Notes: generated from the letters alone by a model not told the origin. A stretch of 64,000 nucleotides of DNA from Sclerurus mexicanus (GCA_013396755.1 VWZF01000449.1:1-64000); one strand, 5' to 3'; positions 12,743-25,550 are shown, counted from the stretch's first letter. Translations and numbers: made by a program.

Positions 12743-14466
12743 AAACACTATTTTAAAATTGTTTAATTTCAATATTATTTGGTTTGACGGCAAAAATTTA
12801 CATTTTGAGTGAGGATATTTTCCAGTTTAAGTTTTTTAATGCTTTACAAGCACTTCAAGCCTGTGATCAATAAATTTTACTACCTATGCAAGAAAATTCA
12901 ATGTATTCCCTTTCTCAGCAAGCTACTATCTTTGCACAAAAACAGGTTGTGTTTGTAGCCCACCCTACATGTAATATAACCTGGAGCTGTACTTGCTGGT
13001 TGCCATGACCAGAAAGGTGGATACAGGACATGATTAATTCCCAGGAAACTATGACAATGGAAAAGCTCATTATGACAATATCTATAGGTAACTCAGAGAT
13101 GACAAAGTTTCCTAATGAGCACGGGAAGCAGGAGAGTTAACAGAGAAGTGACAGAGGTTTTACTTGCACCACAGTGACAGACTAATACCCATGTGGTGAA
13201 CTCAGCCTTTCATACACTGAGAGTCTGGCAACCTTCCATAACTTGAACAATCTGATCCAGTCCAAAAAGGCATTAAGTCAAAAGTTCATTTGCACATTTT
13301 CTATTTTATTATCAAATTGGTACAAACATCATTATTTGAAATTCAGTGCTTGAAACAGCTGTCAGTACATATTTAACACACATGAATCACAAAACATGGG
13401 TAAAAATGCATTGCTCTGCTTCATGTCAGAGAATGAGTTTAATCTGTGATAGTACATCATTTCGTATTCTTACAAGCAGCTCCCAAAGTGAGATGCTTCA
13501 TGAAAGTGTGACAGTGGTCTGAGAAATACTGAACATTCAAGGGAAACAGGAAAACAACTTGCAAGAAGGAGGTACATATAAGCTTTCCACCAGACTACCC
13601 TTACAAAAGGTGTTACAGAGGTGATTTAAGCTCAAAAAGCTTTCTAATATCGCTAAAGCATGAAAGACAGATTTAGGAAATTCACCCACGCCCCAATGTA
13701 ACTGGCTATTTTAAAATCAATATGGCAACAAGGCAGAGTTTTCCTTTTTACTTATCATTCTAGTACTTAAGAGAAAAAACCTGTTACTCGTTTATATCTG
13801 TCAGTCAAACTACTGCTGAGAGATCTAATACATGAGAGGTTTTGCTCTGATGGAAAAGGAAAACCTATGTAACACCAACCTTACTGATTAGTGGGAATGA
13901 CCTGACCACATTAATCCATTAAAAAGGCTCACAAGAGTGGGATTTTGTGTCACAGGAATTAATCAATATAACATTTTCTTTGCTTATGGAGTGCTAGAAA
14001 AATCCTTTCTAAGCACACCTTTCATCTTAACCACAGTATTGATGTACTCTTGTGTGACACATGGATTGTAATTAGTGCCTCAGAACACTGTGGTCCCTTC
14101 CAAGCTTACCCATTCTGTGATTCTGTGATCTCAGAACACGCAGAAATACTGAAACCACTCCCACTTTCACCTGAATTGCACCAAGATGACTTCAAACTCT
14201 CTCTGACTATGAACAGGAATAAGAGTACACAAAAAGTCATATGCATTGTAAGCCAGCATGAATTCCAACAATACAATACAAGAAAGTAAACACATGGTTT
14301 CCAAAGTCTTAAGACCATTTTTTTACACAAATTGAGCATAAATCTCTGAAGACAATGTAATATGAAAGACGATGCCTCTAGACTTTCAGTATTTACCTGT
14401 CTTATGTCCTTATCCAGGCATTTCTGTATGAAAAACTATCCATCTTGAGCAGTCTGTTTAACCTTG
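12743..14466. other. Non-coding interval
   Basis: AT-rich sequence with no supported gene. Short open frames near 14050-14339 on both strands lack any recognisable protein family. Confidence 0.4.
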
Positions 14467-15510
14467 TGTCATGGTTTAAACCCAGACAGCAACCAAGTAC
14501 CACACAGCTGCTCAGTGGGATGGGGAGGAGGCTTGTAAAGCCGGTAAGTTAAGAACAGTTTATAAATGGTACCAAAGTAAAAACAAAACCAAACAAGCAA
14601 AAACAAACCAAGCAAATAGAAAAAGACAAAACCAAAATCCCACCTCTAAGCAAGACCTTAACTATATTCACGGTTCCTAGCAATAGGATCATGCTCGTTT
14701 CAACATCCCAAGGGTATTCAAATTTTTCAAAATTCCCAACCACCACTGTAATTAGCTGAGAGAAGGGGAACATATGGGAGAATATAGGTGTGATTGTTAA
14801 TAGTTCCCACGAGATGGCTCCCGAGGTACAGAGGTGAGGCAGTGCCCAGCATACAGACAGGTACAAGCTCATGACCAGCGATTCTATCACGTCACAAGTC
14901 AGTAAAACAAAGTACAACAAAATTATAACTTTAGCCCAGCCAAAGGTGATAAACACAACAGGGAACACATTCTGCACATACGGTGTTACATAACACAACT
15001 CTGAGAACAAGGGCAATAACGCTGAGACCAAATTAGGTTTATCTGTGCAAGTAAACTAGTAGTTTCGTCAATCTGTTTCCTAAGAATGTTTCTCATGCAG
15101 CTCAGAATGCTGCTAGGTTCTACAGAAAATTTCTGCCTTGTCATGCTGTCATGAAAAATTTGAAAAGTCCGTGGCATTTGTGGTCTTAGAAATTGATCTG
15201 TATAGATGAGATTTTTAAATCAGCTTTATCTGCAAAGAGCTAAGTATGCTTTTTTTATTATTGTGGGTGCAGTTGCACAGGCCAAGTAATGTCAATGATC
15301 TGGAAAAAAAAATCATAGATTTTACACAGTATAACACAAAACCGGGGTCCATCATAGAAATTATTTTGCATGAAAATGAAATAACAGTTCTCACTGAGAT
15401 AGAAAAGGGCAATTAAACTTGTTACCAAAAAAAAAAAAAACCCAAAAAACACAACAACAAAAAGAAAATAACAGTGATCAACTAAGTACCACACAGCCAC
15501 TCACATCAAT
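14467..15510 (-). mobile_element. Avian LTR-type endogenous retroviral remnant
   Basis: The left edge begins TGTCATGGTTTAAACCCAG and continues into CAACCAAGTACCACACAGC, a sequence start I recognise from a very common avian LTR family. A related CAACTAAGTACCACACAGC lies near 15479 in the same orientation, about 990 bases on, so the two may be matching LTR ends or nested copies. Between them is a 160-codon open frame on the minus strand. I assign the class by resemblance only. No intact gag, pol or env was seen. Confidence 0.55.
14549..15031 (-). CDS. 160-codon hydrophobic open frame inside the LTR-type element
   Basis: This frame is open for 160 codons in a region rich in stops elsewhere. The translation is strongly hydrophobic, with about four stretches long enough to span a membrane, and is rich in Leu, Val, Phe and Cys. 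It lies within the repeat element, so it is most likely repeat-derived rather than a host gene. The T-rich minus strand by itself favours Phe and Leu codons, so the membrane-like look may be a composition effect. I cannot assign a function. Confidence 0.3.
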   Translation of the reverse strand: MVSALLPLFSELCYVTPYVQNVFPVVFITFGWAKVIILLYFVLLTCDVIESLVMSLYLSVCWALPHLCTSGAISWELLTITPIFSHMFPFSQLITVVVGNFEKFEYPWDVETSMILLLGTVNIVKVLLRGGILVLSFSICLVCFCLFGFVFTLVPFINCS

Positions 15511-16269
15511 TGACTAGTTTTGTTAGCTCAGTCTTCCTCCTCTCTCTTGGAATGATTATGTTACTCAGGTACTTCTTAAACATTTGATCTTTTTCTTCCA
15601 TATTTAATGAACAACTGTCTGGCACCAGTTGCACTCCTTTCTTGTGATATTGATGTTAGGGTATGAAGACCAAAAACCCAAACCATATGATACATCACTT
15701 CATTTACTATTCACATTTTTGTTCCTAACCAGTTGCTTACCACAGTAACAAACCTTACGGTATCAGTTGTCATGCACACAAAAGCTGAAAAATACAGTCT
15801 TGCTGATTTTTGTGCATCTATTTTTCAGATAGTCCTCTGTCATGCTTTTTTTTTTACTTTCGATTTGGGTGGGTGTAGAAGGAAAGAGAACTTTCCTTTT
15901 GCCTTTTCAATCAAAACCTGGAAATCTTCTTGCAACTTTCTCCCTTTTCCCAATGCAAGTCCTTCTTGATCTAAAGAGCCAAGGTATTTCTCTTGCTCAT
16001 TTTCAAACTACAGTTTTATCTGCATTAAAATACCAATCAAAATTTGTTTCCCGATTCAGTAAATCAAACATACACTATTCATATGGTGCATAGAAATTAG
16101 TCTGTTTGTTGAAGTAAGTTAATAGACTTCATACGTGTCTCTTAAATTCTACCTCCCTATAGTGCAACTGAATTGAGTCAGCTTGACATACTGAACTGAT
16201 GACTCTAATTTGTTTTGCATGCTCATAAACTGCTAATATTGTCTCTGAGCAGCACTAATAATTAAACAG
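15511..16269. other. Non-coding interval
   Basis: No supported gene. Short open frames near 15733-16093 are T-rich and look like composition effects. Confidence 0.4.
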
Positions 16270-16412
16270 CAATATCACAGGCTCACAGAATATGTTGAGT
16301 TGGAAGGGACCTACAAGGATCCTGGTGTCCACCTCTTAGGGCTGCACAGGACCATCTTCAAGGGTCACATCATGTGCCTGAGAGTCTTGTCCAAATGCTT
16401 CTTGAACTACAT
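16270..16412 (-). mobile_element. CR1 3' tail fragment
   Basis: The plus strand reads 'cacagaat...gttggaagggacct' followed by a stretch with 'cttgtccaaatgcttcttgaac', the reverse complement of the CR1 3' end. Only about 140 bases remain. Confidence 0.75.
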
Positions 16413-17204
16413 GTCAGATAAATTCAGTTATTTAAACAGAGAAAAAGAAGTTTAAAACTGTAGTTTGTTTAATACAATTTGTAAAAGGTAACACTGACCT
16501 GGTCACAATCTTCTTCACGTTTTATGGCTTCCCCAAGATTCTCCACCTGCTGAAGGCATTTATTGGACAACAGCATTTATTGGTCCACAGCAAGTAGATG
16601 TGGACTTCCTCATCTACTTCATTATCCAAACTGTTAACAAACTCCATGGGATATCTTTTAGGTGGGGAGGAAAGATCACAGAATTTTTCTGATGCAGACT
16701 TTGTTAGAGGATAAACTGCATCCTGGAGAAGGCATCAATCCCTATTTTGTTAAAGACTGTCACTGCAAACAAGCCAGCAACCACAAAATATATTAGTTCC
16801 TTCCACCTGTCAAATTAAAATGTACCTCACTCAGAACCTCATTAACATGATGGCTGAAGTTTTAAGAATGCCAGAGCATATTAAGTGTAATATAAGTATG
16901 TGACTCCAGCTGAAAAATAATGCATGGCACAGAAGACCTTTTAAGGCTATATACAAGAAGTTCTTCCCACTGGAATCTAAAATTCAATTTACTCACACTG
17001 TGCTCTAAAGAAACTTGAAATCTGTATGCTTAAAGGCAATAGGATTTACTGAATCAGAACTTTCATACTTTGTCTTTATGAAAGGTGAGCTACAGCACGT
17101 TTTTTTGAGAGCCCTAGAGGTTCTTTAAAAATAAAGCTGCAGCAGTCATGCATTAGAGGGACTGACGAAAAGACAATCTTAACTTGCAAATTAAATAAAC
17201 GGCT
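16413..17204. other. Non-coding interval
   Basis: No gene recognised. A short imperfect direct repeat 'gcatttattgg' occurs twice near 16556-16584. Confidence 0.35.
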
Positions 17205-17460
17205 ATTTCTACAGAATAGAATAGAATAGAATAGAATAGAATAGAATAGAATAGAATAGAATAGAATAGAATAGAATAGAATAGAATAGAATAGAATCTT
17301 TCAGTTGGAAGGGACTTACAACAATCATCAAGTCCAACTGCTTGACCAATTTGGGACTGATTAAAAGTTAGGCATGATATTAAGGACACTGGAGCATCAA
17401 CCACCTCTCTGGGAAGCCTATTCTGTGGTTTCATCACACTCTTAGTAAACAAATTAGGAG
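17205..17460 (-). mobile_element. CR1 3' tail with expanded pentamer terminus
   Basis: From 17298 rightward the plus strand reads 'tcagttggaagggactta', then 'catcaagtccaactgc', then 'ccacctctctgggaagcctattc', which is the CR1 3' UTR and terminal coding region reversed. The microsatellite at 17213-17297 sits exactly where the CR1 terminal octamer repeat should be. Confidence 0.82.
17213..17297. repeat. (AGAAT)n microsatellite, 17 units
   Basis: An 85-base uninterrupted array of AGAAT (ATTCT on the minus strand). All units appear perfect, which points to recent expansion and probable length polymorphism. On the minus strand the repeat reads as Tyr-Ser-Ile-Leu-Phe in an open frame that is purely a by-product of the array. 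Confidence 0.95.
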
Positions 17461-18844
17461 AGGTCCATTGATCTCTGCAGAAGAGAAATACTGCACACCT
17501 ATACAGAACCTCATGGTCAGACTCAAAGCTAGAATAAATCCGCCAGCTAAAATCTAATGTGTGATACTTGTATTTGTGTTAGACTAGGAGTCATTAGTTA
17601 CAAATCTCTTAAGATTAAAAACATCTGACATCACACTGAAGTCTAATAGAGCCAGAGATTACATAAATGTTTTGACAGCTCTGAGCAGTTTTAAATTACC
17701 TGAATTGCTCTGTCCCAGTGAGGTCTAAAAGCACCCTCCTTATCAACCAGTACTAGGACACTGTGAGTAGAATGAGGAACTGCATTTTGGTAGGGATGAA
17801 CAGATGCAGTTACAGTAAATTCATTACTGTGAATATCACACTGTCTTCCATTTTTCATGATGTTACAGAAAGAAGTTTCCCTTTCTTAATTGTTACTCAG
17901 AAGACAATCAAGAAGGTTTACCTGAAGCATCTTGGTCTCTTCAGTACATTACCTCAGCCCATAAATTCCAGGAAGATTCTATTAGGCTAAAATCATGCTA
18001 AAATTACTGCTAGTTTATGGAAGTTAATTTAAGTTTTATATAAATCTGTTTGTTCTAAAACAAAATTAATATTTCTTAGTTCAAAGTACCTTAGAATATC
18101 TTCTCTTCTAAGCTAATGCTGAATTTTTCAAATGTTTTGTGAATTTATACCTGTTGGATTCTAACCTACGAGCTATACTGCTGGTAAGTATTTTTAAAAT
18201 GGAATTTCATGCCAAAAGACTTGCTATGGACCATTCTATAGATGAAATTATGTTTTACTGAAGTTGACCCTGTATTTTAGTGTTTCCTGTCATAGAAAGG
18301 AGAATTTATTTTAAGCACATCTAAAAATCTATCATTTTGATGTTTAAGGATTGAAATTGCCCCTGACTTAGCAAACAGATATGCCTAATCCATGGAATAC
18401 AATGGAGTGCTTCCAAAGTGTGTGTGACTGTGTGAGGACATGGCATAACTCACCTGCTATTGAGTACATGGCCTCAGCAAGACATGACAAGGCCAGTGTA
18501 GGCTCAGCTGAACCGAAGATCAGTTTTGTAAATTTGCTTCAGGATCTGTCCATGTGTTGCCTGTTTTGTACCCTCAAAAGGTCTGTTGAGGATGTGTGTT
18601 CAGCAGTGAACTGAAAATGTTTTTATATAACATTAAAATTACGATGCCTCACTCATATCCTCAGAGAAACTTTACTTCCGGTTCCTCACAATCACACCTG
18701 CTGTAATTTCAGAGTCCTGTGAACAAAGTTTTCTCCACTTCTGATCCTTCCTACATTACAGGATATTCTTAACATCAGTTTAACCTTCTCTGATGTGCTG
18801 TCACCTTCAACTAATATGGCGTATTACTCCCATTTTCATACCTG
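17461..18844. other. Non-coding interval
   Basis: AT-rich; no supported gene or repeat family recognised. Confidence 0.4.
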
Positions 18845-19690
18845 ATCATTAAAAAACCAGACCCCCACCAAGCTGCTCTCTCGTTCTCCTTCCCCAACAG
18901 GACAAAAAGATAGAAAATAAGATGGAAAATATTGTGAATTGACAAAAAGACAGAGAGATTGCATACCAAGTACTGCCACAGGCAAAATGGACTTGACTTG
19001 GGGAAAAGGAATTTAATTTATTGCCAAATAAAAATCAAGTAGGATGGTAGAAACAATGACAAAACTTATCTCATGCCCAAAAATCTATGAATGCATGGCC
19101 TCCTCTCCCCAGGCCGCAGCTCCTGCCAGGAGCAAGGGCTCTCCATAGGCTGCAGCTTCCTTCAGGGCACATCTGCCTGCTTCACTGTGGGGTCCTGCAT
19201 TGGCTGCAAAGAAATACCTGCTTCACCATGGTACTTCACAGGGTGCAGGTGAATCTCTGCTCCAGTGCCTGGAGCACCTTCCTCCCCATCCTTCTCCACT
19301 GACCTCGGTGTCTGCAGGGCTCTTCCTCTCACTTATTCTCACTCCTCTCTCTCACAGCTGCTGCACAGCATGTTTTACACTTTCTTAAATACATATCAAG
19401 AGATGCCACTGGCTCTGGTGACAGGCTCAGCTTTGGCCAGGGATGGGTCCATCCTGGAGCTGCCTAGAAGTGGCTCTGTCTGACATAAGGACAGCTCCCT
19501 GTCTCTCACAGCAGCCTCTCAAGCTCCCCACTGCTGTTCTCAGAACTAATTCCTTGGACAAAGGGCTTAAGGAATTGCATCAGGTGGATGAACTTTGCCA
19601 TATTCCCACAACTGGCAAGATAGAAAAGCAGCCCAGAAAACTTAAAGTAGACCTGTCTCAGCCTGCTTTGTTTTCAGCCATAGAAGTTAA
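18845..19690. mobile_element. Avian ERV/LTR remnant (probably ERVL class)
   Basis: Several phrases are typical of a widespread avian endogenous retroviral LTR: 'gctgcagcttccttcagggc' near 19146, then 'tgaatctctgctcc', 'cctggagcacc', 'cggtgtctgcagggctcttcc', 'ttattctcactcctctctct', and later 'ggctcagctttggccaggga' and 'catcctggagctgcc'. GC content rises compared with the flanks. No retroviral coding domain is intact. Class and boundaries are from memory of avian repeats and are approximate. Confidence 0.6.
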
Positions 19691-22600
19691 ATGAAGTGGG
19701 TTGACAGAAGAGGCAGATAACACAGATAAAAGCAAAAAGCAGATAAAAAGAGTTTTAATGGTAAACCTAAAGTGAAGGCTCTGAATCACAAAAGAATATA
19801 AAGAAGGGCTTAAAGCATCAGGAAGATGGTAATGAATCGCAGCTGGTAACCACTGCCACAACCAGGAAGTTGCTTTAGCTCACAACATTGGCATTTTATT
19901 ATTTTTTCAACAAACTGCTGGTACTCAGCATTTTCCTCCATTGCAAAAACAGCAAGGAGAAGTCAGAAGAAGCAGGAAGGTTCATGTTGTAATAAGCTAA
20001 ATAGCTAACTGCAGATCTCAAGGCTTCTTATTCCTTTACCCTCATTCACATATGCAAACACTGGTTATTGTTTTCATCTTCCAAGGAGAAAAAAAAATAA
20101 ATAAAAGAAAACATTGAAAATTTTTTGAATGTTTTCCAGTCATGGCCCTAGAAGGAGAGAGGGCACAAATTCTGCTCCTAAGTAAAACACCTAGTTAACC
20201 TGTATGTTATTTTTCAGATTATTTATTGTCTTACTAAGGTAATAAATACCCATTCTTTTTAGCCAGGAGTTGCATCCCACCAAACTGAACTAATCAACTC
20301 AATGAATTATAAACAAGAAATTGACAAAACATAGAACACGGATATTAGCATATCACCTCAAAATAATTAACATGAGAATCACATACTTCTTTTAGTTATT
20401 GCTTGAGAGAAAAAAGAATAATTACAATGTCTTCATGCAGTCTCTAGCTGAATTGAAATACTAGTTAACATTAAGAAAAATTGTCATATTAAGAACTACA
20501 GATGTCTCTTAAGATGCGTCTTATTTATCAATATCAATACTACTTTTAATGCTAGTTTTCTGTAAACACTGTTACTAACACCTTAATAAGTCACAAATGC
20601 AGGAACTTCACTTTGTATAATAACAACAGGACTCTGCATAATTCATGATATTCATGTCAATAACAATTACTTGTGTACTTCAAACAGTTTCTGATTTTGT
20701 AAGCATTCTAAGCTCAAAAAAATGTCTTCACATACCGGTTGTATAAATCAGTGAAGAGTCTCTGAAAGAGTCAGTTACTCTGATGATGATCCAGTCACAG
20801 ATTAACTAATAGAAAGTCAGGGGGCAGGGAGTTTACTGTTCAAGAGACCTACACTGCTGACCTGAGGCTTTGATTTTATTTTTTTTTTCTTTCCATGTAT
20901 TGCCTCTTAATTTAGCTTGACCATCTACTGAGCATCATACTGGTTATTTTCACAATGTCACTCACCACTGACTTGCACAATAGACTTCCAGAAGAAACAC
21001 GTGAAAGTCTTTGTGCCCTTTAAAATCCATCTTTCTCAAAGTGCACCAGCATCCTTCTTTCTCATCAAGTTTATTCAGTAGTTTCTAGATACTGCATCAA
21101 TCTTGATGGTCCTGTTGCAATACATACTAACGCTAGAGGGTGACAGCTACCTGTAGCATAATCGTTGACAATGCTGGCCACTCTAAACAGCCTTTGATGA
21201 CATCAAGCTATTTGCAAATGAAAATAAGCTATTGATTAAGGGTGAGAAGAATGTTCTGTAAATAAAAAAAATTACGTTCCATTATCAAGAGAAGGCTCCT
21301 TTTGATCTCTGAACACCGGGAGACAAAGTTAACCCAGTTATCACAAAGAAGGAAGAGACTGAAATCCACCTGCAGGTCTGCAGTCCTAAAGTCAGTATCT
21401 CAGAGCAAGGCAATAAATAATTCAGATTGCACTGGCAACATACAACTCCCAGCACAGCTGAGGAATCCTGCCATGTTTCTGCAATGAAGTAGCTCCTTTG
21501 CATTAACCAAGAGACAGACTGTATAAAACACTTGATAAAAACAGGACTGGCAGAAAACCATGCCTAAGATAATGGTCTGCATCCTTCGTGGAAATCTTGG
21601 CAGAGATAATAGTATACAACTGCTTCTGTGTTAAGCTGAAATACCAGAGGAGAAATAATGTTACTTCATCCTGTATCCATCCACAGAAAGAAACAATGAA
21701 AACTGAATAGCTAGATAGAACCTAACTCCTAGTGAAGCCTTGCTCATACTGCTTGTGCTGGCTAGCTCTGAAAATGTTAGAAGCTGTGCAAAAATAAGGT
21801 ATCTAGTCAGCTCTCACAAAGGTGTCACACTTCTGAACATTGTAATTACAACAACAATTTATATGCACTATCTAGAGCCAAAATACAGATTCACAGTATT
21901 TCGGTTTTTTTTTTTAATTACCACTCATCCCTTAGTTATATCTCTGTTCTTGTTAACTCATCTTTTTCTTTAATGTTTATTTAAGTTGGTTGACTTGGTT
22001 TAGCTGCACACCAGGATGTGGCCACCTTACAGTAAGAGAACTGACAGTGAGCTCATCTGTCCCGATGTACAGCTGTGTATTTTACCTGGCACAAGATATG
22101 AATGGGTGTAGTTTTCAAACGCAGGAAAAAATGCTTTTCCACATTTAGTCAATATATCTAGTAACCTCCTCAGGCAGTGTACAATGCTCCATTTTCAAGT
22201 CACTGGGTGGTCTGGAGTGCTTTTTCTGTCCCAGTCATCAAAGCAGTTATAGTTCCTGGTGCTCCACAATCCTATCCTCATCTTCATAATACATTTCTGA
22301 TCTCAGCCTTCTACAACAAAGGGAAGCTGAGCATAGCAGTCTGTAAGTCTTCGAGGAATTCAGGACAGGAGTGTCAATAATATATTACCTTTCCTGCTTT
22401 GAGCTTACATGAAGAGTGTGCACTTCCACATTCTGCTTATTTTTTTGGATGATGTATGAATTTTCTTTTTTGATCATGTGTGAATTAGATGCAAAAGAAC
22501 ACTAAATCAGTGACACTCAGCAACAGAGGACAAGTGAAGCACTGAAAGAGTTTTTCCTGGAAACATGAATAAAACAAAGCAAAGAACAAGAATCACAGCA

Positions 22601-23377
22601 CCTTCCTGATAGCAAAGTTTTGCTGCCTCGTCTTTTTTGTCTGGGAACCTGAAGAATGAACTGTGTATTCTCATCTAGGCAGTGGGACAGACACTGAATA
22701 ATCTGATACACTGTCTGATTACCTTGAACTAATTTGGCCAGAAAAACTTGTTTCATTTCATGTTCCAAGGATCAAAGAGAGAAGAGCAGACGGGTAGTGC
22801 AGACTAACAAGTTTCCCAGGTTCAGAGCTGGTGGCAAGTCCAAAAACAAATGCTGAGAACACCTGAAAGGGAAAAACATCTGAAAGTTTTAAAGTAGTTC
22901 ATCATCCATATCTTGTGTTTTGTCCAAAAGCATGGTCTAGGCTCAGGCTGTTATTGAATGTTTAGGGATCTTGTCACCAACTTACTAAAAAAGCTATATT
23001 TCCACTCACACTGTCAGCCAAAGAAGAGGTCCAATGACATGTCAAGTTAAAAAAGGTCATTTCAACCAGATTCTGCTTTAAAGGAAACACCTGGATATGG
23101 CTTTGTTTGCATGATAACAATACACACTTTGAGTAGTTGCACTCAACTTTCCTAATATCATTTATGTATTAATATACCCATTATTTTTCCTCTCATTTGA
23201 GATATATGTAATTTTTAACACCTATTTGCAATCACTTCATTGCTTCATCATACTGGGAAGTTAATCTGAAGTAAATTCAAATAACATAATACTTCATCAA
23301 GATAGTTTACAAGTTTGTTTGAAATGTTTCATGTTTATGGAATCTCCTACTTCTCTTTGCATCGAAGTGAAAGAGAT
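19691..23377. other. Non-coding interval
   Basis: About 3.7 kb of AT-rich sequence with no supported gene. Open frames on both strands are under 90 codons, overlap each other and show no family resemblance or splice structure. Confidence 0.4.
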
Positions 23378-25550
23378 GAGTCACAGAATCATTTAGGCTG
23401 GAAAACACCATAGGACTGAGTGCCACATCCAGTCAGTTCTTGAACACCTCCAGGGACAGTGGCTCCACCACCTCCCTGGGCAGTTGATTCCAATGTTAAA
23501 CAACCCTTTCCATGAAGAATTTTCTTCTGATGTCCAACCAGAACCTCTCCTGGTGCAGCTTGAGGTCAATTCTCCACCTGCTGCCGCTGGTTGCCTGGGA
23601 GAAGAGGCCAATCTCCACCTGGCTACACCCTCCTTTCATGTAGTTGTAGAGAGTCCTAATGTCACACCTGAGCATCCTCTTCTCCAGGCAAAACAGCCCC
23701 AGTTTCCTCAGCCACTCCTCATCAGATCTACCCTCTAGACCCTTCACCAGCTCTGCTACCCTTCTCTGGACATGCTCCAGCACCTCAATGTGTTTCANCA
23801 GCCCATTGACCCAACTTATCCAGATCCCTCTGCAGAGCCCTCCTACCCTCCAGCAGATCAACACTCCTGCCCAACTTGGTGTCACCTGTGAACTCACTGA
23901 GGGTATACTCAAACCCCTCATCCAGATTATCAATAAAGCTACTAAACAGGACTGACTCAAATACTGAGCCTTGGGGAACCCCACTGGTGGCCATACACCA
24001 CCNTGATTCCAATGTTAAACAACCCTTTCCATGAAGAATTTTCTTCTGATGTCCAACCAGAACCTCTCCTGGTGCAGCTTGAGGTCAATTCTCCACCTGC
24101 TGCCGCTGGTTGCCTGGGAGAAGAGGCCAATCTCCACCTGGCTACACCCTCCTTTCATGTAGTTGTAGAGAGTCCTAATGTCACACCTGAGCATCCTCTT
24201 CTCCAGGCAAAACAGCCCCAGTTTCCTCAGCCACTCCTCATCAGATCTACCCTCTAGACCCTTCACCAGCTCTGCTACCCTTCTCTGGACATGCTCCAGC
24301 ACCTCAATGTGTTTCATGTACTGAGGGGTCCAAAACTGAACACAGGATTCAAGGTGTGGCCTCACCAGTGATGAGTACAGGGGGACAATCACTGCCCTGG
24401 TCCTGCTGGCCACACTATTGCTGGTACAGGCCAGGATGCCATTGGCCTTCTTGGCCACCTGGGCACACTGATGGCTCACGTTCTGCCAGCTGTTGACCAG
24501 CACCCCCATGTCCTTCTCCACTGAGCCGCTTTCCAGCCACTCTGTCCCCAGCCTGTAGCACTGCATGGCATTGTTGTGACCAAAATGTAGGACCTGGTAC
24601 TTGGCCTCAGCCCATTGACCCAACTTATCCAGATCCCTCTGCAGAGCCCTCCTACCCTCCAGCAGATCAACACTCCTGCCCAAGTTGGTGTCACCTGTGA
24701 ACTCACTGAGGGTATACTCAAACCCCTCATCCAGATTATCAATAAAGCTACTAAACAGGACTGACTCAAATACTGAGCCTTGGGGAACCCCACTGGTGGC
24801 CAGACACCACCTGGCACCATTCACCACCACTGGTGATCCAGCCAGTTCTTAGCCCAGCAAGAAGTACACCTGTCCAAGCCATGGGCTGCAGCTTTTCCAG
24901 GAGAATACAGGAGACATTATCAAAGGCTTTGATGAAGTCCAGGTAGCCACATCCACAGCTTTCCTCTCATCCATGAGGTGGGTTACCTGGTCATAAAAGG
25001 AGATCAGATTAGTCAGGCAAGACCTGCCTTTCCTAAACCCATGCTGGCTGGACCTGATCCCCTGGTTGTCCTGTACATGCTGTGTGATTGCACTCGAGAT
25101 AATCTTTTCCACAACCTTTCTGGGAACCAAGGTCTGGCTGACAGGCCTGTAGTTCCCTGGATCCTCCTTACAGCCCTTCTTGTGGATGGGCATCACATTG
25201 GCCAAGCTCCAGTCATTTGAGACCTCCCCAGTGAGCCAGGACTGGTTATAAATGATGGAGCGTGGTTTGGCAAGCTCTTTCATCAGCTCCCACAGTACCC
25301 TTGGATGAATCCCATCTGTTCCCATAGACTTATGAGTGTCTAAGTGGCTCAGCAGGTCACTGACGACTTCCTCGTGGATTACAGGGGGTCTATTCTGCTA
25401 CCAATCCTTGTCTACCAGCACAGGGGGCTGACTGCACTGCGGATAACTAGTCTTACTGTTAAAGACTGAGGCAAAGAAGGTGTTATGGACCTCAGCCTCC
25501 TTCTTATTTATGGTAACAATGTTCTCCCCTGCATCCAATAAAGGATGGAT
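23378..25550 (-). mobile_element. CR1 LINE, long decayed copy containing an assembly duplication
   Basis: The 3' end is at the left ('cacagaatcatttaggctgg'). Reading right to left the minus strand gives CR1 ORF2 in order: a 'GTDGIHPRVL' block, 'EDPGNYRPVS', 'QHGFRKGRSCLTNL', 'SGVPQGS', and the C-terminal 'LVRPHLE', 'HVQRRVAELVKGLE' and 'LGLFCLEKR' blocks. The reverse transcriptase catalytic box, normally F-A-D-D, reads F-T-G-D, and frames are broken, so it is inactive. A 271-codon open frame survives at 24015-24830. Removing the inserted block 23485-24003 gives a normal continuous element. Confidence 0.9.
23485..24003. other. Chimeric duplicated block bounded by N: probable misassembly
   Basis: 23485-23797 repeats 24004-24316. 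An N follows at 23798, then 23799-24002 repeats 24608-24811, and another N stands at 24003. I saw two single-base differences in the second part: C versus G in 'cccaacttgg', and T versus G near the end. Two non-adjacent pieces of the same CR1 copy joined through single Ns is how unmerged contig ends or an alternative haplotype would look. Confidence 0.85.

Noticed and set aside
12455..12793. 112-codon minus-strand frame.
   Set aside because: It runs antisense through the CR1 element at 10940-12742 and is a shadow of that repeat.
17213..17297. Repeat arrays considered as CRISPR-like or telomere-like sequence (also 35165-35260).
   Set aside because: Pure pentamers without spacers are simple microsatellites; neither matches TTAGGG.
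17153..17452. 99-codon minus-strand frame with a Tyr-Ser-Ile-Leu-Phe repeat.
   Set aside because: It is a translation of the (AGAAT)n array and the flanking CR1 tail, not a protein gene.
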